Shown here: one piece after another, positions 1-7,979 of the stretch | How positions within the stretch are numbered: the first letter of the stretch is position 1 | How the letters are laid out: each line of letters starts with the position of its first letter | Assembly: GCA_964494505.1 (NCBI GenBank) | Contig: CAZBRO010000001.1 | Span: 124,001 to 188,000, forward strand | Reading direction: 5' to 3' | Length of the DNA: 64,000 bases | DNA from: CAIYRG01 sp964494505 | GTDB taxonomy: Bacteria > Pseudomonadota > Alphaproteobacteria > Micropepsales > Micropepsaceae | Made by a program: the position numbers and the translations under genes | The notes under the pieces: generated by a model | Told to the model about the DNA's origin: nothing | Database searches by the model: none | What the model saw: the letters and a program-made list of their open reading frames with translations, nothing else

Positions 1-512
1 ATGTAAAGGCGGCCGCGGTGGAAGAACAAATTGACCGTGAGCCGGCTGCCGTCCGGGCAATCGGTTCCGGTGACGCTCTTGAACCAGTTCTGCGCCGCGA
101 CATCCTGGCCCGGCTGATCGGGCACGCGTCCCTTTTTGCAGTCGATGGTGATGAAACGGCCGAACACCGCGTCTTTGCCCGGTTCGACGCGCGACGTGGA
201 ATTGCCGACGATCTCCCCGATCAGATTGAGGTTGAACTCCGCTTCCGTCATCAGGCTCGCGCCCTCTGCGGCCTGGCTCTGCAGGTCGGTCACGGACGCG
301 ACGAAGAGGGCGTTGTCCTGTTTCTGCGAGAAGATGTGCACTGGCGCGCCCGATACCAGCACGGTCCGGTAATTGCCGGTGGAGGTCTTAGGATCGTCGG
401 GGAATTCCACGATGAAGCCCAGGTCCTTGTAGGGATGCTCCTTCCAGGCCGCCTGCGCCGGGACCGATAGTGCAGCAGCGAACACGGCCGCCGTGAGTGC
501 AATCGCGCGCAA
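1..512 (-). CDS. Secreted protein of unknown function (C-terminus outside window)
   Basis: The minus-strand frame is open from a TTG at 512-510 to the window edge, giving 170 residues. A strong Shine-Dalgarno (GGGAGGAAACC) sits directly before the TTG; the nearby ATG at 525-523 is out of frame, so TTG is the likely start. Residues 1-21 form a signal peptide (Ala-rich core ending A-Q-A), followed by a mature domain beginning AAWKEHPYKDLGF. Two cysteines in the visible part (in IDCKKG and TDCPDG) could form a disulphide. It is probably periplasmic. I do not recognise the family and assign no function. It is divergent from the DUF6152 gene at 659. Confidence 0.7.
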   Translation of the reverse strand, partial: MRAIALTAAVFAAALSVPAQAAWKEHPYKDLGFIVEFPDDPKTSTGNYRTVLVSGAPVHIFSQKQDNALFVASVTDLQSQAAEGASLMTEAEFNLNLIGEIVGNSTSRVEPGKDAVFGRFITIDCKKGRVPDQPGQDVAAQNWFKSVTGTDCPDGSRLTVNLFFHRGRLY

Positions 513-658
513 GGTTTCCTCCCATTCGCAAAACCGCTTGCCGGGGGGAAAATGCCACAACCGGAGCCGCTTGTCTTCCCGACGCGAAGCGATGCGGCGC
601 CTTCCAATTCGTGCTAGGAATTCAGACGAAATTACCCCTTTCGCCCTGGAGATCGGCA

Positions 659-1069
659 ATGAACGTCAAAGCATTTGCGCTCGCCGCCGCGCTGGCCGGC
701 GCTTTCGCCATGCCCGCTTTCGCGCATCATTCCTTTTCGATGTTCGATCATGAGAAGACGGTGGCGATCACCGGAACGGTCAAGGAATTCGAGTGGACCA
801 ACCCGCACGCCTGGATTCATCTGACCTCGCTTGACGAAAAGAGCGGAAAGCCGGTCGAGTGGTCGTTCGAAATGGGTTCGGTCGGACAAATCGCCTCGCA
901 AGGCTGGAAGGCCGATTCCATCAAGGCGGGCGACAAGATCACCGTCCAGATGCATCCGCTGAAGGATGGGTCGCATGGCGGGCAATATATGGCGGCAACG
1001 CTGCCCGATGGCCGCAGCCTCGCCAATCGCGGCGATCCGACGACGGCGCGCGAAAACACGGTTCAGTAG
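659..1069 (+). CDS. DUF6152 family periplasmic protein
   Basis: 136 residues with a clear signal peptide (MNVKAFALAAALAGAFAMPAFA, cleaved before HHSFSMFD). The mature start HHSF..D.E...T.TG.V..F.W.NPHAW is the signature of the DUF6152 family, small exported proteins of unknown function found in many alphaproteobacteria. ATG 659 has GGAG eight bases upstream; a longer open frame reaching back to 497 lacks such a site. It stands alone: divergent from the secreted protein at its left and followed by a repeat-filled gap. No function can be given from sequence. Confidence 0.85.
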   Translation: MNVKAFALAAALAGAFAMPAFAHHSFSMFDHEKTVAITGTVKEFEWTNPHAWIHLTSLDEKSGKPVEWSFEMGSVGQIASQGWKADSIKAGDKITVQMHPLKDGSHGGQYMAATLPDGRSLANRGDPTTARENTVQ

Positions 1070-1540
1070 CAGTTCCTAACTCGAATCCTCACCCTGAGCC
1101 TGTCGAAGGGTGAGCCTGTCGAAGGGTGAGCCTGTCGAAGGGTGAGGCGTCAGAGTCGATTCTATTCGAATGCGCGGCGGCGAGAGCGCGACGCTCCCTT
1201 TACGCGAGCGCGCCCGGTGCCCATATTCAGGGAGCGCTCTTTGACACGTCCGGTCCTCATGTAAATCGCTCTCGCGGCGGTCGCCAAACGCGCGCGATAT
1301 TTGCCGAAATTTGGCGAGCAATGACCGGCCTGCCGGTGCGTATTGCACCTTTATCGCACCTTTATCGGCACAAAATAATCTTGCTTCATCCCCGCCAAAG
1401 CCCGCGGGAATCCTGGAAATCGCCTCGATCTATCCCCGAACAAGGGGGGGAGGGAGGGGGGATGTAGCGGAATCTGATGCCGGGACAGAGCGGTGCCTCA
1501 CCCTTCGCCCCTTCGACAAGCTCACTGTATGACGAAAGCC
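1070..1540. other. Gene-free stretch with repeats
   Basis: About 470 bases without a credible gene. It holds the 3x16-base tandem repeat at 1095-1142, a tandem duplication of an 11-mer (GCACCTTTATC) at 1345-1355 and 1356-1366, a CCGGC-CT-GCCGG hairpin near 1325, a TTGACA hexamer at 1241 with only a poor partner (TAAAT at 1262) and a single repeat core (CTTCGACAAGCTCA) at 1511-1524. Short open frames here lack ribosome sites and protein-like composition. Confidence 0.6.
1095..1142 (+). repeat. Three tandem copies of a 16-base intergenic repeat
   Basis: TGAGCCTGTCGAAGGG occurs three times in exact tandem (1095-1110, 1111-1126, 1127-1142) and is followed by TGAG. The same core, GAGCCTGTCGAAG or its complement CTTCGACAAGCTC, recurs at 1511, 12763-12819, 43441 and 50361-50410, always between genes. 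Such extragenic palindromic-type repeats are common in alphaproteobacterial genomes. Confidence 0.9.
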
Positions 1541-1575
1541 TGAAACAAAAATGGCGAGCGGAAACCGCTCGCCAT
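1541..1575 (-). terminator. Rho-independent terminator of the rpsF-rpsR-rplI operon
   Basis: A perfect 11-bp stem (1551-1561 pairing with 1565-1575) closes a three-base loop. Read on the minus strand it is followed by TTTTTGTTTC. It lies 70 bases downstream of the rplI stop, so it should end that operon. Confidence 0.85.
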
Positions 1576-1625
1576 TCACTATTCGCTACTCGCCATTGGC
1601 CATTCGCGAAATACCTTTCGCGAAA
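1576..1625. repeat. ATTCGC-type intergenic repeat, copy 1
   Basis: A run of near-repeats of the form (ATTCGC/CGCCATT): CATTCACTATTCGCTACTCG then CCATTGGCCATTCGCG. Related strings occur at 23131-23151 and 49598-49625. All three lie between genes. Function unknown. Confidence 0.55.
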
Positions 1626-1644
1626 TCGCGCTGGCCCGCCGGCC

Positions 1645-2223
1645 CTACTCCGGCGTTTCTTCTTCGCGAGGGCCTGCGCCCTCCTCGAAAAGGGCGGCCG
1701 CGCTGGCGGCAGCGGCGGCTTCTTCCTCGGCCTGTTCGGCGAGCACATCTTCGCCGCGCGCCTGACGCTCGGCCTCGTCTTCCGTGCGCGCGACATTGAC
1801 CGTCACCGGCACGCGCACCTCGGGATGCAGCACGATGGCAACCTCGTGCAGCCCGATGGCCTTGATCGCGCGGTCGATCGGCACCTGCGTGCGCGCAACG
1901 GAAAATCCGCCCGCCGTGATCGCGTCCGCGATATCGCGCGGAGATACAGATCCATAAAGCTGGCCGCGGTCGCCCGCCTGGCGCAGCAGCGTGAAGGTTT
2001 TCCCCTTCAGCTTCGCACCGACGGCTTCGGCCTCTTTCTTGAGTTCGAGATTGCGCGCTTCCAATTGCACGCGCTGGGTTTCGAAAAAGGCCAGGTTCGA
2101 CTTCGTCGCACGCAGCGCCTTCTTTTTCGGCAGAAGATAGTTGCGGGCGAACCCGTCCTTCACCTTCACCACGTCGCCGATCTGGCCGAGCTTCTCGACG
2201 CGTTCCAAGAGCACAACTTGCAT
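1645..2223 (-). CDS. rplI: 50S ribosomal protein L9 (bL9)
   Basis: 192 residues. The N-terminal MQVVLLERVEKLGQIGDVV and the KDGFARNYLLPKKKA motif identify the rRNA-binding domain of L9, joined by the long helix (about 45-80) to the C-terminal domain. It is about 40 residues longer than the usual 148-150 because of an acidic, Ala-rich tail (EAEEEAAAAASAAALFEEGA onward). Third gene of rpsF-rpsR-rplI, 10 bases after rpsR, followed by a strong terminator at 1541-1575. L9 sits at the base of the L1 stalk and helps frame maintenance. Confidence 0.97.
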   Translation of the reverse strand: MQVVLLERVEKLGQIGDVVKVKDGFARNYLLPKKKALRATKSNLAFFETQRVQLEARNLELKKEAEAVGAKLKGKTFTLLRQAGDRGQLYGSVSPRDIADAITAGGFSVARTQVPIDRAIKAIGLHEVAIVLHPEVRVPVTVNVARTEDEAERQARGEDVLAEQAEEEAAAAASAAALFEEGAGPREEETPE

Positions 2224-2233
2224 CGGTTTGCTC

Positions 2234-2479
2234 CTATTTCACGACGTAGGGAAGAAGCGCCATGAAGCGCGCGCGCTTGATGGCCTTGGAAAGTTCGCGC
2301 TGCTTCTTCGCGCACACAGCCGTGATGCGCGAGGGTACGATCTTGCCGCGCTCCGAGATGTAACGCTGCAGCAGCTTGACGTCCTTGTAGTCGATCTTCG
2401 GCGCATTGGCGCCCGAGAACGGGCAGGTCTTGCGGCGGCGGAAGAATGGCCGGCGGGCCAGAGGGGGTTGCGCGCTCAT
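2234..2479 (-). CDS. rpsR: 30S ribosomal protein S18 (bS18)
   Basis: 81 residues, normal length. The RRKTCPFSG motif, IDYKDVKLLQRYISERGKI and the C-terminal KKQRELSKAIKRARFMALLPY are diagnostic. S18 binds 16S rRNA with S6 in the platform of the small subunit. Its ATG (2479-2477) overlaps the rpsF stop in an ATGA, so translation of the S6/S18 pair is probably coupled. It retains a cysteine in the CPFSG motif (the usual second zinc-type Cys is not obvious). Confidence 0.98.
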   Translation of the reverse strand: MSAQPPLARRPFFRRRKTCPFSGANAPKIDYKDVKLLQRYISERGKIVPSRITAVCAKKQRELSKAIKRARFMALLPYVVK

Positions 2480-2877
2480 GCTACGGCTCCTTCGATTTCG
2501 GCGGCGCCGTCTTCACGCGGACGGCGCTCGCGTCCGCCCTCTTCGCGGCCGCCTTCGCGTTCGCGCTTGCGGCTGGAATTGGACTGCTCGAACGCTTCCA
2601 CCCGTACGGTGATGAAGCGCAGCACGTCTTCGTTGATCTTGAGCTGGCGCTCGAGTTCGGAGATGGCCTTGGCGGGCGCGTTCAGATTGAGGAGCACGTA
2701 ATGCCCCTTGCGGTTCTTCTTGATGCGATAGGCGAGCGTGCGCAGGCCCCAATATTCCTGCTTCTCGACCTTGCCTTCTTCGGTTTCGACGATCGTCTTC
2801 AAATGGGTGGCGAGTGCATCCACCGCCTGCGCGCTGATGTCCTGACGCGCGATCAGCATGTGCTCGTAGAGAGCCAT
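2476..2877 (-). CDS. rpsF: 30S ribosomal protein S6 (bS6)
   Basis: 133 residues starting MALYEHMLIARQDISAQ, the typical S6 opening. ATG at 2877-2875 is preceded by GGAAGGA; a longer open frame running to 3084 is not protein-like and lacks a ribosome site. Residues 1-100 are the S6 ferredoxin-like fold; the tail (about 105-133) is rich in Arg and Glu (KREREGGREEGGRERR). S6 partners S18 in the platform. First gene of the operon; the promoter at 3024-3052 fits its transcription. Confidence 0.97.
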   Translation of the reverse strand: MALYEHMLIARQDISAQAVDALATHLKTIVETEEGKVEKQEYWGLRTLAYRIKKNRKGHYVLLNLNAPAKAISELERQLKINEDVLRFITVRVEAFEQSNSSRKREREGGREEGGRERRPREDGAAEIEGAVA

Positions 2878-3023
2878 GGGCCGTCCTTCCGTTTGGGTGC
2901 GGCACAGATAGGCGAGAAAGGGTCGCCCAATCCATGGAGGTTCGCGAAGACGCCGGACCATCCGGCATTCCCCGCCGCTTTCCGCGACGGGTCCAGGCGA
3001 CCGCACCCGGTTCAAGGGCGCGG

Positions 3024-3052
3024 GATATAGCCGAACTCTGAAACCTCGGCAA
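3024..3052 (-). promoter_or_regulatory. Predicted promoter of rpsF operon
   Basis: On the minus strand TTGCCG (3052-3047) and TATATC (3029-3024) are separated by exactly 17 bases, a good match to a housekeeping sigma-70 promoter. The -10 lies about 147 bases before the rpsF ATG, leaving a long leader that could hold the usual r-protein autoregulatory structure. Confidence 0.5.
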
Positions 3053-3125
3053 CCATGACTGGAAAAATAAGGGGGCGCCTTCACCGGGAGGTGCTATTAT
3101 TCAGGCTGGACGCCGGAGGACCCCT

Positions 3126-3530
3126 ATGAGGGCTGTTTCATTAACCATTGCGGTTATCTTGCTCTCCGCCCTTGCCGCTCAAGCGGCGGAGACCACGTCA
3201 ACGCCCGGGACGGGCGAACAGTCCGTAACGGCCCGTCTTAACCGCGAAAGCCTCGCGAACACGAACAAAGGCCCGAATCTCGCAGATGACGATACGGCCA
3301 CCACGACGGATTCCACGACAACGCAAGGCGCGGTAGCCGGGCGCCGGGGTGCAGGCCGGTATCAAAACGCCGAAGCCGCAGCAATCGCTCGGGCTGAGGC
3401 CGCGGCCGGTAAAGGCAACGCGCACGCGAAGGTTGCCCGATTGGGAGGCGGGGGACGCCATGCGATTGTCGGGACCGCCCAACCAAAGGCCCGCAAGGCG
3501 GCTGCGCCGCCCACCCGGCACAGGCGTTAA
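3126..3530 (+). CDS. Small secreted protein, unknown function
   Basis: 134 residues. Signal peptide MRAVSLTIAVILLSALAAQAA, then a low-complexity mature part: Thr/Asp-rich stretch (about 55-68, TATTTDSTTTQ), Ala/Gly-rich middle and a basic tail ending RHRR. CGGAGG lies seven bases before ATG 3126, so translation is plausible. It resembles no family I can name; composition suggests an unstructured periplasmic or surface protein. Divergent from the rpsF operon; a hairpin (3572-3597) follows. Confidence 0.65.
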   Translation: MRAVSLTIAVILLSALAAQAAETTSTPGTGEQSVTARLNRESLANTNKGPNLADDDTATTTDSTTTQGAVAGRRGAGRYQNAEAAAIARAEAAAGKGNAHAKVARLGGGGRHAIVGTAQPKARKAAAPPTRHRR

Positions 3531-3842
3531 GACCAAGGCGGACGCGTTACTGTCTCAGTCTTGAAAAACCAAAGGGCGCCGCGGTCGCAGCGCCCTTGGA
3601 TTTACGGTCCTGGACATTTGTCTCAGGACCGACCGGCCCGGCGGGCGGGCCCGTCTTAGACCTTCCTCATCCCGGGAAGGCAGCGCCAGAATCCGACTTT
3701 CGTTTTTCCTCGTCAATCGGCGCGGGCAAAATGTGATCGGAGTTCCATCGGGGTCTGCTCTGTCCTTTGCGCTTGCATGGGGCGGCGCTTCTCGCGAAAA
3801 CCACCCACCGGGCCGATAGTGCCCGGACCCCCGGGGGCCCCA
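3531..3842. other. Gene-free gap with hairpins
   Basis: Contains a probable terminator hairpin (3572-3597), a second hairpin GGTCCTG/CAGGACC with inner GACA/TGTC pairing (3606-3630), then GC-rich sequence up to the MFS start. No ribosome site is evident before ATG 3843, and none before the alternative upstream ATG 3777. Confidence 0.5.
3572..3597 (+). terminator. Hairpin after small secreted protein
   Basis: AAGGGCGC (3572-3579) pairs with GCGCCCTT (3590-3597) around a 10-base loop. There is only a short T-rich tail (TTGGATTTAC), so intrinsic termination may be inefficient. Confidence 0.5.
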
Positions 3843-5120
3843 ATGCAGGAACAGGATCGGGTTTTCGCCAAAGCGGCGCGCCGCCTGATCCCCTTCATGA
3901 TGGCGCTCTACACGGTGAGCTTTCTCGACCGCGTGAATATCGGGTTTGCCGCTCTCACCATGAACAAAGATCTTTCCTTCACGCCGGAGATGTATGGCTG
4001 GGGCGCGGGCATCTTCTTCTTTGGTTATTTCCTGTTCGAAGTGCCGAGCAATGTGGTCCTCACCCGTGTCGGCGCGCGGGTCTGGATTTGCCGCATCATG
4101 GCCACGTGGGGGGTGATTTCCGGCGCTTGCGCCTTCGTGCAGGGGCCGATGAGCTTCTATGGCTTGCGGTTTCTGCTCGGGCTCGCGGAAGCGGGTTTTG
4201 CGCCCGGCATGATCTACTATCTGTCGATCTGGTTTCCGGACCGCATCTGGGCCCGCTATGCGTCGTTGTATCTCCTGGCCATCCCGCTCACCACGGTGAT
4301 CGGCGCGCCGGTTTCGAGTCTGATCCTAGGCGCCGACGGGTTTCTCGGACTGCACGGCTGGCAATGGCTCTTCCTCCTCGAGGCGCTGCCTGCGCTCGTT
4401 CTGGCGGTTGCGGTGTATTTTTACCTCCCCAACGGGCCGGCCGACGCGTGGTTCCTGACCGCGCCCGAGCGCGAGATCGTGGTGGTCGACTTGGCTTCCG
4501 ACCATGACGCGCAAGACGGGCGCATTCACGGCGTGTGGCACGCGCTTGCCGATTTCCGCGTCATCCTTCTGTGTGCGGTCTATTTCGGCATCGTGGTCGG
4601 GCTCTACGGCATCGGCTACTGGCTGCCGCAGATCGTACAGGGGATGGGATATTCCAATTTCGCCATCGGCGTCCTGGTCGCGCTTCCCTACGCCGCGGCG
4701 GCAATCGCGCAATTTCTGTGGGGCCGCCACAGCGACTCCCCCCGCGAGCGCGTCTGGCATGTGATGCTGCCTTCACTGATGAGCGCCCTTGCCTTCGCTC
4801 TGTCGGCGGCGTTGCAGTCGCAGGTTCTGGTGCTTCTGGCGCTCGCTTTCGCGGCGGTCGGAATCTGTTCGACGCTCGCGCCCTTCTGGGCCATGCCCCG
4901 CGAGTTCCTGGCCGGCAAGGGCGCTGCGGCCGGCATCGCCGCTATCAATGCGGTGGGCAATCTCGGGGGCTTCATAGGGCCCTACGCCGTGGGCTGGGCA
5001 AAGCAGGTCACCGGCACGTATGCGGGAGGAATGGCGATTTTGGCGCTGTCGCTGTTCGCCGCTTCGGTTCTCGTGCTTGCGATGGGACGCGTCCGGCGAC
5101 CGGCGCTGGCCGCGTCCTGA
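3843..5120 (+). CDS. MFS transporter, anion:cation symporter (ACS) type
   Basis: 425 residues from ATG 3843 (an upstream ATG at 3777 would add 22 residues that do not look like a transporter N-terminus). About 12 membrane segments. The opening RRLIPFMMALYTVSFLDRVNIGFAAL and the motif WGAGIFFFGYFLFEVPSNV are hallmarks of the ACS family, which imports organic acids such as tartrate, phthalate, galactarate or 4-hydroxyphenylacetate by proton symport. A cytoplasmic loop GRHSDSPRERVWH (about 299-311) matches MFS motif A. No catabolic genes lie beside it, so the substrate is unknown. Monocistronic by spacing. Confidence 0.88.
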   Translation: MQEQDRVFAKAARRLIPFMMALYTVSFLDRVNIGFAALTMNKDLSFTPEMYGWGAGIFFFGYFLFEVPSNVVLTRVGARVWICRIMATWGVISGACAFVQGPMSFYGLRFLLGLAEAGFAPGMIYYLSIWFPDRIWARYASLYLLAIPLTTVIGAPVSSLILGADGFLGLHGWQWLFLLEALPALVLAVAVYFYLPNGPADAWFLTAPEREIVVVDLASDHDAQDGRIHGVWHALADFRVILLCAVYFGIVVGLYGIGYWLPQIVQGMGYSNFAIGVLVALPYAAAAIAQFLWGRHSDSPRERVWHVMLPSLMSALAFALSAALQSQVLVLLALAFAAVGICSTLAPFWAMPREFLAGKGAAAGIAAINAVGNLGGFIGPYAVGWAKQVTGTYAGGMAILALSLFAASVLVLAMGRVRRPALAAS

Positions 5121-5193
5121 ATCCCCCCTCGGTTGCACCCGCGAACGGCAAAATCAGCCTGTGCTCGCGGCGCTTAGGATCGGGTGACTTGGA

Positions 5194-5382
5194 TCAAGTG
5201 GGCCGCCGCATCAGCCGCATCAGTTTGAGGTCATCGCGCAGCTGTCGGGCAAGGTCCGAGAGCCGGCCGGCGAAATGATCGTTGAGCTTGGGGTTCTTGC
5301 GAACCGCCTCCGCGATGGTATCGAGTTCGTCGGCGAGCCCCTCGTAATAGCTTGGCGGGGGTAGGGTTTCGGCGAGGGACAT
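5194..5382 (-). CDS. Small hypothetical protein
   Basis: 62 residues beginning MSLAETLPPPSYYEGLADEL, mostly helical, with a basic C-terminus (KLMRLMRRPT). GGGAG is placed six bases before the ATG, which supports translation. No family is recognised. Convergent with the MFS gene and about 80 bases downstream of the membrane protein gene on the same strand, so they could be cotranscribed. Confidence 0.6.
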   Translation of the reverse strand: MSLAETLPPPSYYEGLADELDTIAEAVRKNPKLNDHFAGRLSDLARQLRDDLKLMRLMRRPT

Positions 5383-5461
5383 TGTCGGCTCCCATAAGAC
5401 TGGGCGCTTTGTAACCTGTCCGTGCGGCCAAAATTTGATTCAAATCATCTTGAGGTAAATT

Positions 5462-5983
5462 TTAGTCCGCGGCTTCGTCCTCCTCTTCTTCCTCGAAAAA
5501 GAAGCGAATGGATTCGGCGAACTGCGCGAAGAAGGCGAATAGATTCCACGAGATCGCCAGCATGAGGAGCCCGCCCATCGGCGGATAAGGCCAGCCGGCC
5601 ACGTTCATCAGGAGCCCCGCATTGATGACGAGCCCTAAGCCGATATGAACCTTCAGCCGTCTGTCCACCGGCCGGCCCGAATGGGCCTGCCACTGGCCCG
5701 GCGCCAGGGACAGCAGAATCAGCGATTGCACCGCAATAAACGCGCTTGCCACCTGCCAGGTCATGCGCTCCGGGAGACCGAGCCCGAACAGCAACGGTGC
5801 CAGCATCGCGTTCATGGCGGTCACCAGCCCCGATTGCACATAGGAACGCGCGACCCAGAGATGGAATTTCGACATGCCGGCGCCGCGCATGTCCCGAAGG
5901 CTCATCAGGATGGCGGCGAATCCGGCAAAAGTGATGCCGACCTGCGCCAGTGTGTAGAAATAGCTTGCGCCTGGAAGATCCAT
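5462..5983 (-). CDS. Hypothetical inner-membrane protein
   Basis: 173 residues from ATG 5983 (GGGAGGGG four bases upstream), beginning MDLPGASYFYTLAQVGITFA. Four to five hydrophobic segments are visible (about 7-26, 43-63, 72-92, 113-131, 135-155) and the tail is strongly acidic (FFEEEEEDEAAD). It resembles uncharacterised proteobacterial membrane proteins; no catalytic motif is visible. It is divergent from fabD, with 76 bases between start codons, so both promoters lie there. Confidence 0.75.
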   Translation of the reverse strand: MDLPGASYFYTLAQVGITFAGFAAILMSLRDMRGAGMSKFHLWVARSYVQSGLVTAMNAMLAPLLFGLGLPERMTWQVASAFIAVQSLILLSLAPGQWQAHSGRPVDRRLKVHIGLGLVINAGLLMNVAGWPYPPMGGLLMLAISWNLFAFFAQFAESIRFFFEEEEEDEAAD

Positions 5984-6059
5984 TTTCCCCTCCCCGAATG
6001 TCCGTTGCATCTTGCGCTTGGCCGGGCCTGGATTTAAGGGGCACCCAACCGGAGGGTCC

Positions 6060-6998
6060 ATGAGAGCGTTCATTTTTCCAGGGCAGGGCAGTCAGGCGGT
6101 CGGCATGGGCAAGGCGGTGGCCGATGCTTTCACGGCTGGGCGCGAAGCATTCGAAGAGGTCGACGACGCGCTGTCCCAGCGCCTGTCGAAGCTGATGTGG
6201 GAAGGGCCGGACGCCGAATTGGTCCTGACCGAGAACGCTCAGCCCGCGATCATGACGGCCTCCATGGCCATCATTCGCGTGCTGCAGAAGGAGGGCGGCC
6301 TCGACCTCGGCCGCCATGCGCGCGCGGTGGCTGGCCATTCGCTCGGCGAATACACGGCACTGTGCGCGGCCGGGGCATTCACGCTTGCCGATACCGCGCG
6401 GCTGGTGCGGTTGCGCGGGACGGCGATGCAGGCTGCCTCCCCGGTCGGCGTGGGCGCCATGAGCGCGCTCATCGGGATCGAGCTCGAAGCGGCCGAAGAG
6501 GCGGTGAAGGATGCGGCCCCATCCGGGGTCGTGGTGGTCGCAAACGATAACGCGCCCGGACAGATCGTGATTTCGGGCGAGAAGGCGGCGGTCGAAAAGG
6601 CGGGCGAAATCGCCAAGAGCAAGGGCTGTAAGCGCGTCATTCCGCTTGCCGTCAGTACGCCCAATCATTCCCCGCTGCTGAAGTCTGCCGGCGAGCGCAT
6701 GCGAGAAGCGCTGGCCGACGTCACGATTCGTCCGCCTTCGGTGCCCGTGATTGCCAACGTCACGGCTGCCGAAGTGTCCGAACCGGACATGATCCGGCAA
6801 TTGCTCGCCGAGCAGGTGACCGCGCGCGTCCGCTGGCGTGAAAGCGTGGCGTCCTTCCACGGGCTCGGCATCACGATGACGGTGGAAGCGGGAGGCAACA
6901 AGGTGCTGACCGGCATGGTCAAGCGCATCGACAAGGAGCTGGAAACGATCAGTCTCGATTCACCTGCCGACATCGAAGCCTTCGCGAAGACGCTCTGA
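6060..6998 (+). CDS. fabD: Malonyl-CoA:ACP S-malonyltransferase
   Basis: 312 residues. It transfers malonyl from CoA to acyl carrier protein to feed fatty acid elongation. The GQGSQ motif is at 9-13, the nucleophile Ser94 lies in GHSLGEY, and His203 (STPNHSPLL) completes the Ser/His pair. ATG 6060 has GGAGG directly upstream; a longer frame to 6012 is not conserved-looking. First of the cluster fabD-fabG-acpP-fabF, 73 bases before fabG. Confidence 0.97.
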   Translation: MRAFIFPGQGSQAVGMGKAVADAFTAGREAFEEVDDALSQRLSKLMWEGPDAELVLTENAQPAIMTASMAIIRVLQKEGGLDLGRHARAVAGHSLGEYTALCAAGAFTLADTARLVRLRGTAMQAASPVGVGAMSALIGIELEAAEEAVKDAAPSGVVVVANDNAPGQIVISGEKAAVEKAGEIAKSKGCKRVIPLAVSTPNHSPLLKSAGERMREALADVTIRPPSVPVIANVTAAEVSEPDMIRQLLAEQVTARVRWRESVASFHGLGITMTVEAGGNKVLTGMVKRIDKELETISLDSPADIEAFAKTL

Positions 6999-7071
6999 GT
7001 CCAATATTACACATGAGACCTCACCCTCCGTCCCGGAGCAGGGTGGAATAGGCGCTTAGAGAGGGCTGATT

Positions 7072-7812
7072 ATGTTCGATCTCACTGACAAGACTGCGCT
7101 CGTCACCGGCGCTTCGGGCGGCATCGGCGGGGCCATTGCACGCGCGCTGCACGCCCAAGGCGCGCGGGTGGTGCTCTCCGGCACGCGGGCCGACGCGCTC
7201 GACGCGCTGAAAGCGGATTTGGGCGAGCAGGCATTTACCGCGCCGTGCAATCTCGGCAACGCGGCTGAAGTCGAGGCGCTTATCAAGAATGCGGAAAGCG
7301 TGGCCGAAGCCCCGCTCGACATCCTCGTGAACAATGCCGGCATCACGCGCGACAATCTCTTCATGCGGATGAAAGACGACGAATGGGATCAGGTCATTGC
7401 AGTCAATCTCACGGCGGCCTTTAAGCTATCGCGCGCCGTCTTGCGCGGGATGATGCGGAAGCGCTGGGGCCGGATCGTCACCATCACTTCGGTTGTCGGC
7501 GTCACCGGCAATCCGGGGCAGGGCAATTACGCCGCCGCCAAGGCCGGGCTTATCGGCATGAGCAAGGCGCTTGCCGCCGAGGTCGCCAGCCGCAACATCA
7601 CGGTGAATTGCGTCGCGCCGGGCTTCATCGCGACGGCCATGACCGACGCCCTGACCGAGGAACAGCGAACCCAGATCCTCACCCGCGTCCCGGCCGGAAG
7701 ACTGGGCGATTCCAAAGACGTGGCGGCAGCCGTTGTCTATCTTGCAAGCGAGGAAGCAGCCTATGTCACAGGCCAGACGCTGCATGTAAACGGCGGCATG
7801 GCGATGATCTAA
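7072..7812 (+). CDS. fabG: 3-oxoacyl-ACP reductase (NADPH)
   Basis: 246 residues, typical SDR length. It reduces beta-ketoacyl-ACP in each elongation cycle. Rossmann motif TGASGGIG at 12-19, NNAG at 87-90 and the catalytic Ser140, Tyr153, Lys157 (YAAAK) are all present. The sequence ends GGMAMI as usual for FabG. It is placed between fabD and acpP, as in most bacteria. Confidence 0.97.
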   Translation: MFDLTDKTALVTGASGGIGGAIARALHAQGARVVLSGTRADALDALKADLGEQAFTAPCNLGNAAEVEALIKNAESVAEAPLDILVNNAGITRDNLFMRMKDDEWDQVIAVNLTAAFKLSRAVLRGMMRKRWGRIVTITSVVGVTGNPGQGNYAAAKAGLIGMSKALAAEVASRNITVNCVAPGFIATAMTDALTEEQRTQILTRVPAGRLGDSKDVAAAVVYLASEEAAYVTGQTLHVNGGMAMI

Positions 7813-7831
7813 GCCTTTGGGACAAAATGCT

Positions 7832-7862
7832 CTTTCGAAAGTTTGGCATGGGCCGAAACTTT
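7832..7862 (+). promoter_or_regulatory. Hairpin in the fabG-acpP gap
   Basis: AAAGTTTGGC (7838-7847) can pair with GCCGAAACTTT (7852-7862) with one bulged G; the 10-base palindrome CTTTCGAAAG (7832-7841) overlaps its left arm. It lies 118 bases before acpP. It could be an attenuator that lets acpP be expressed much more than fabG, but no T-run follows. Confidence 0.35.
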
Positions 7863-7979
7863 GTGATACCAAGCGCGACCTTTCAACCACGGCTTTGGCC
7901 GGCACCCACAAGCGGGTTTATCCGGTCCAACAGCGTGGCAACAGAAAACAACAGCGGTAAATCAAGAGGCTAGGAATAT

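Noticed and set aside
1241..1267. TTGACA-containing promoter candidate
   Set aside because: The only -10-like partner is TAAATC at a 15-base spacing, and no gene follows on the plus strand.
5445..6860. 471-residue minus-strand open frame across the fabD region
   Set aside because: Antisense to fabD and an alternative frame of the membrane protein gene at 5462-5983, which has the better start and ribosome site.
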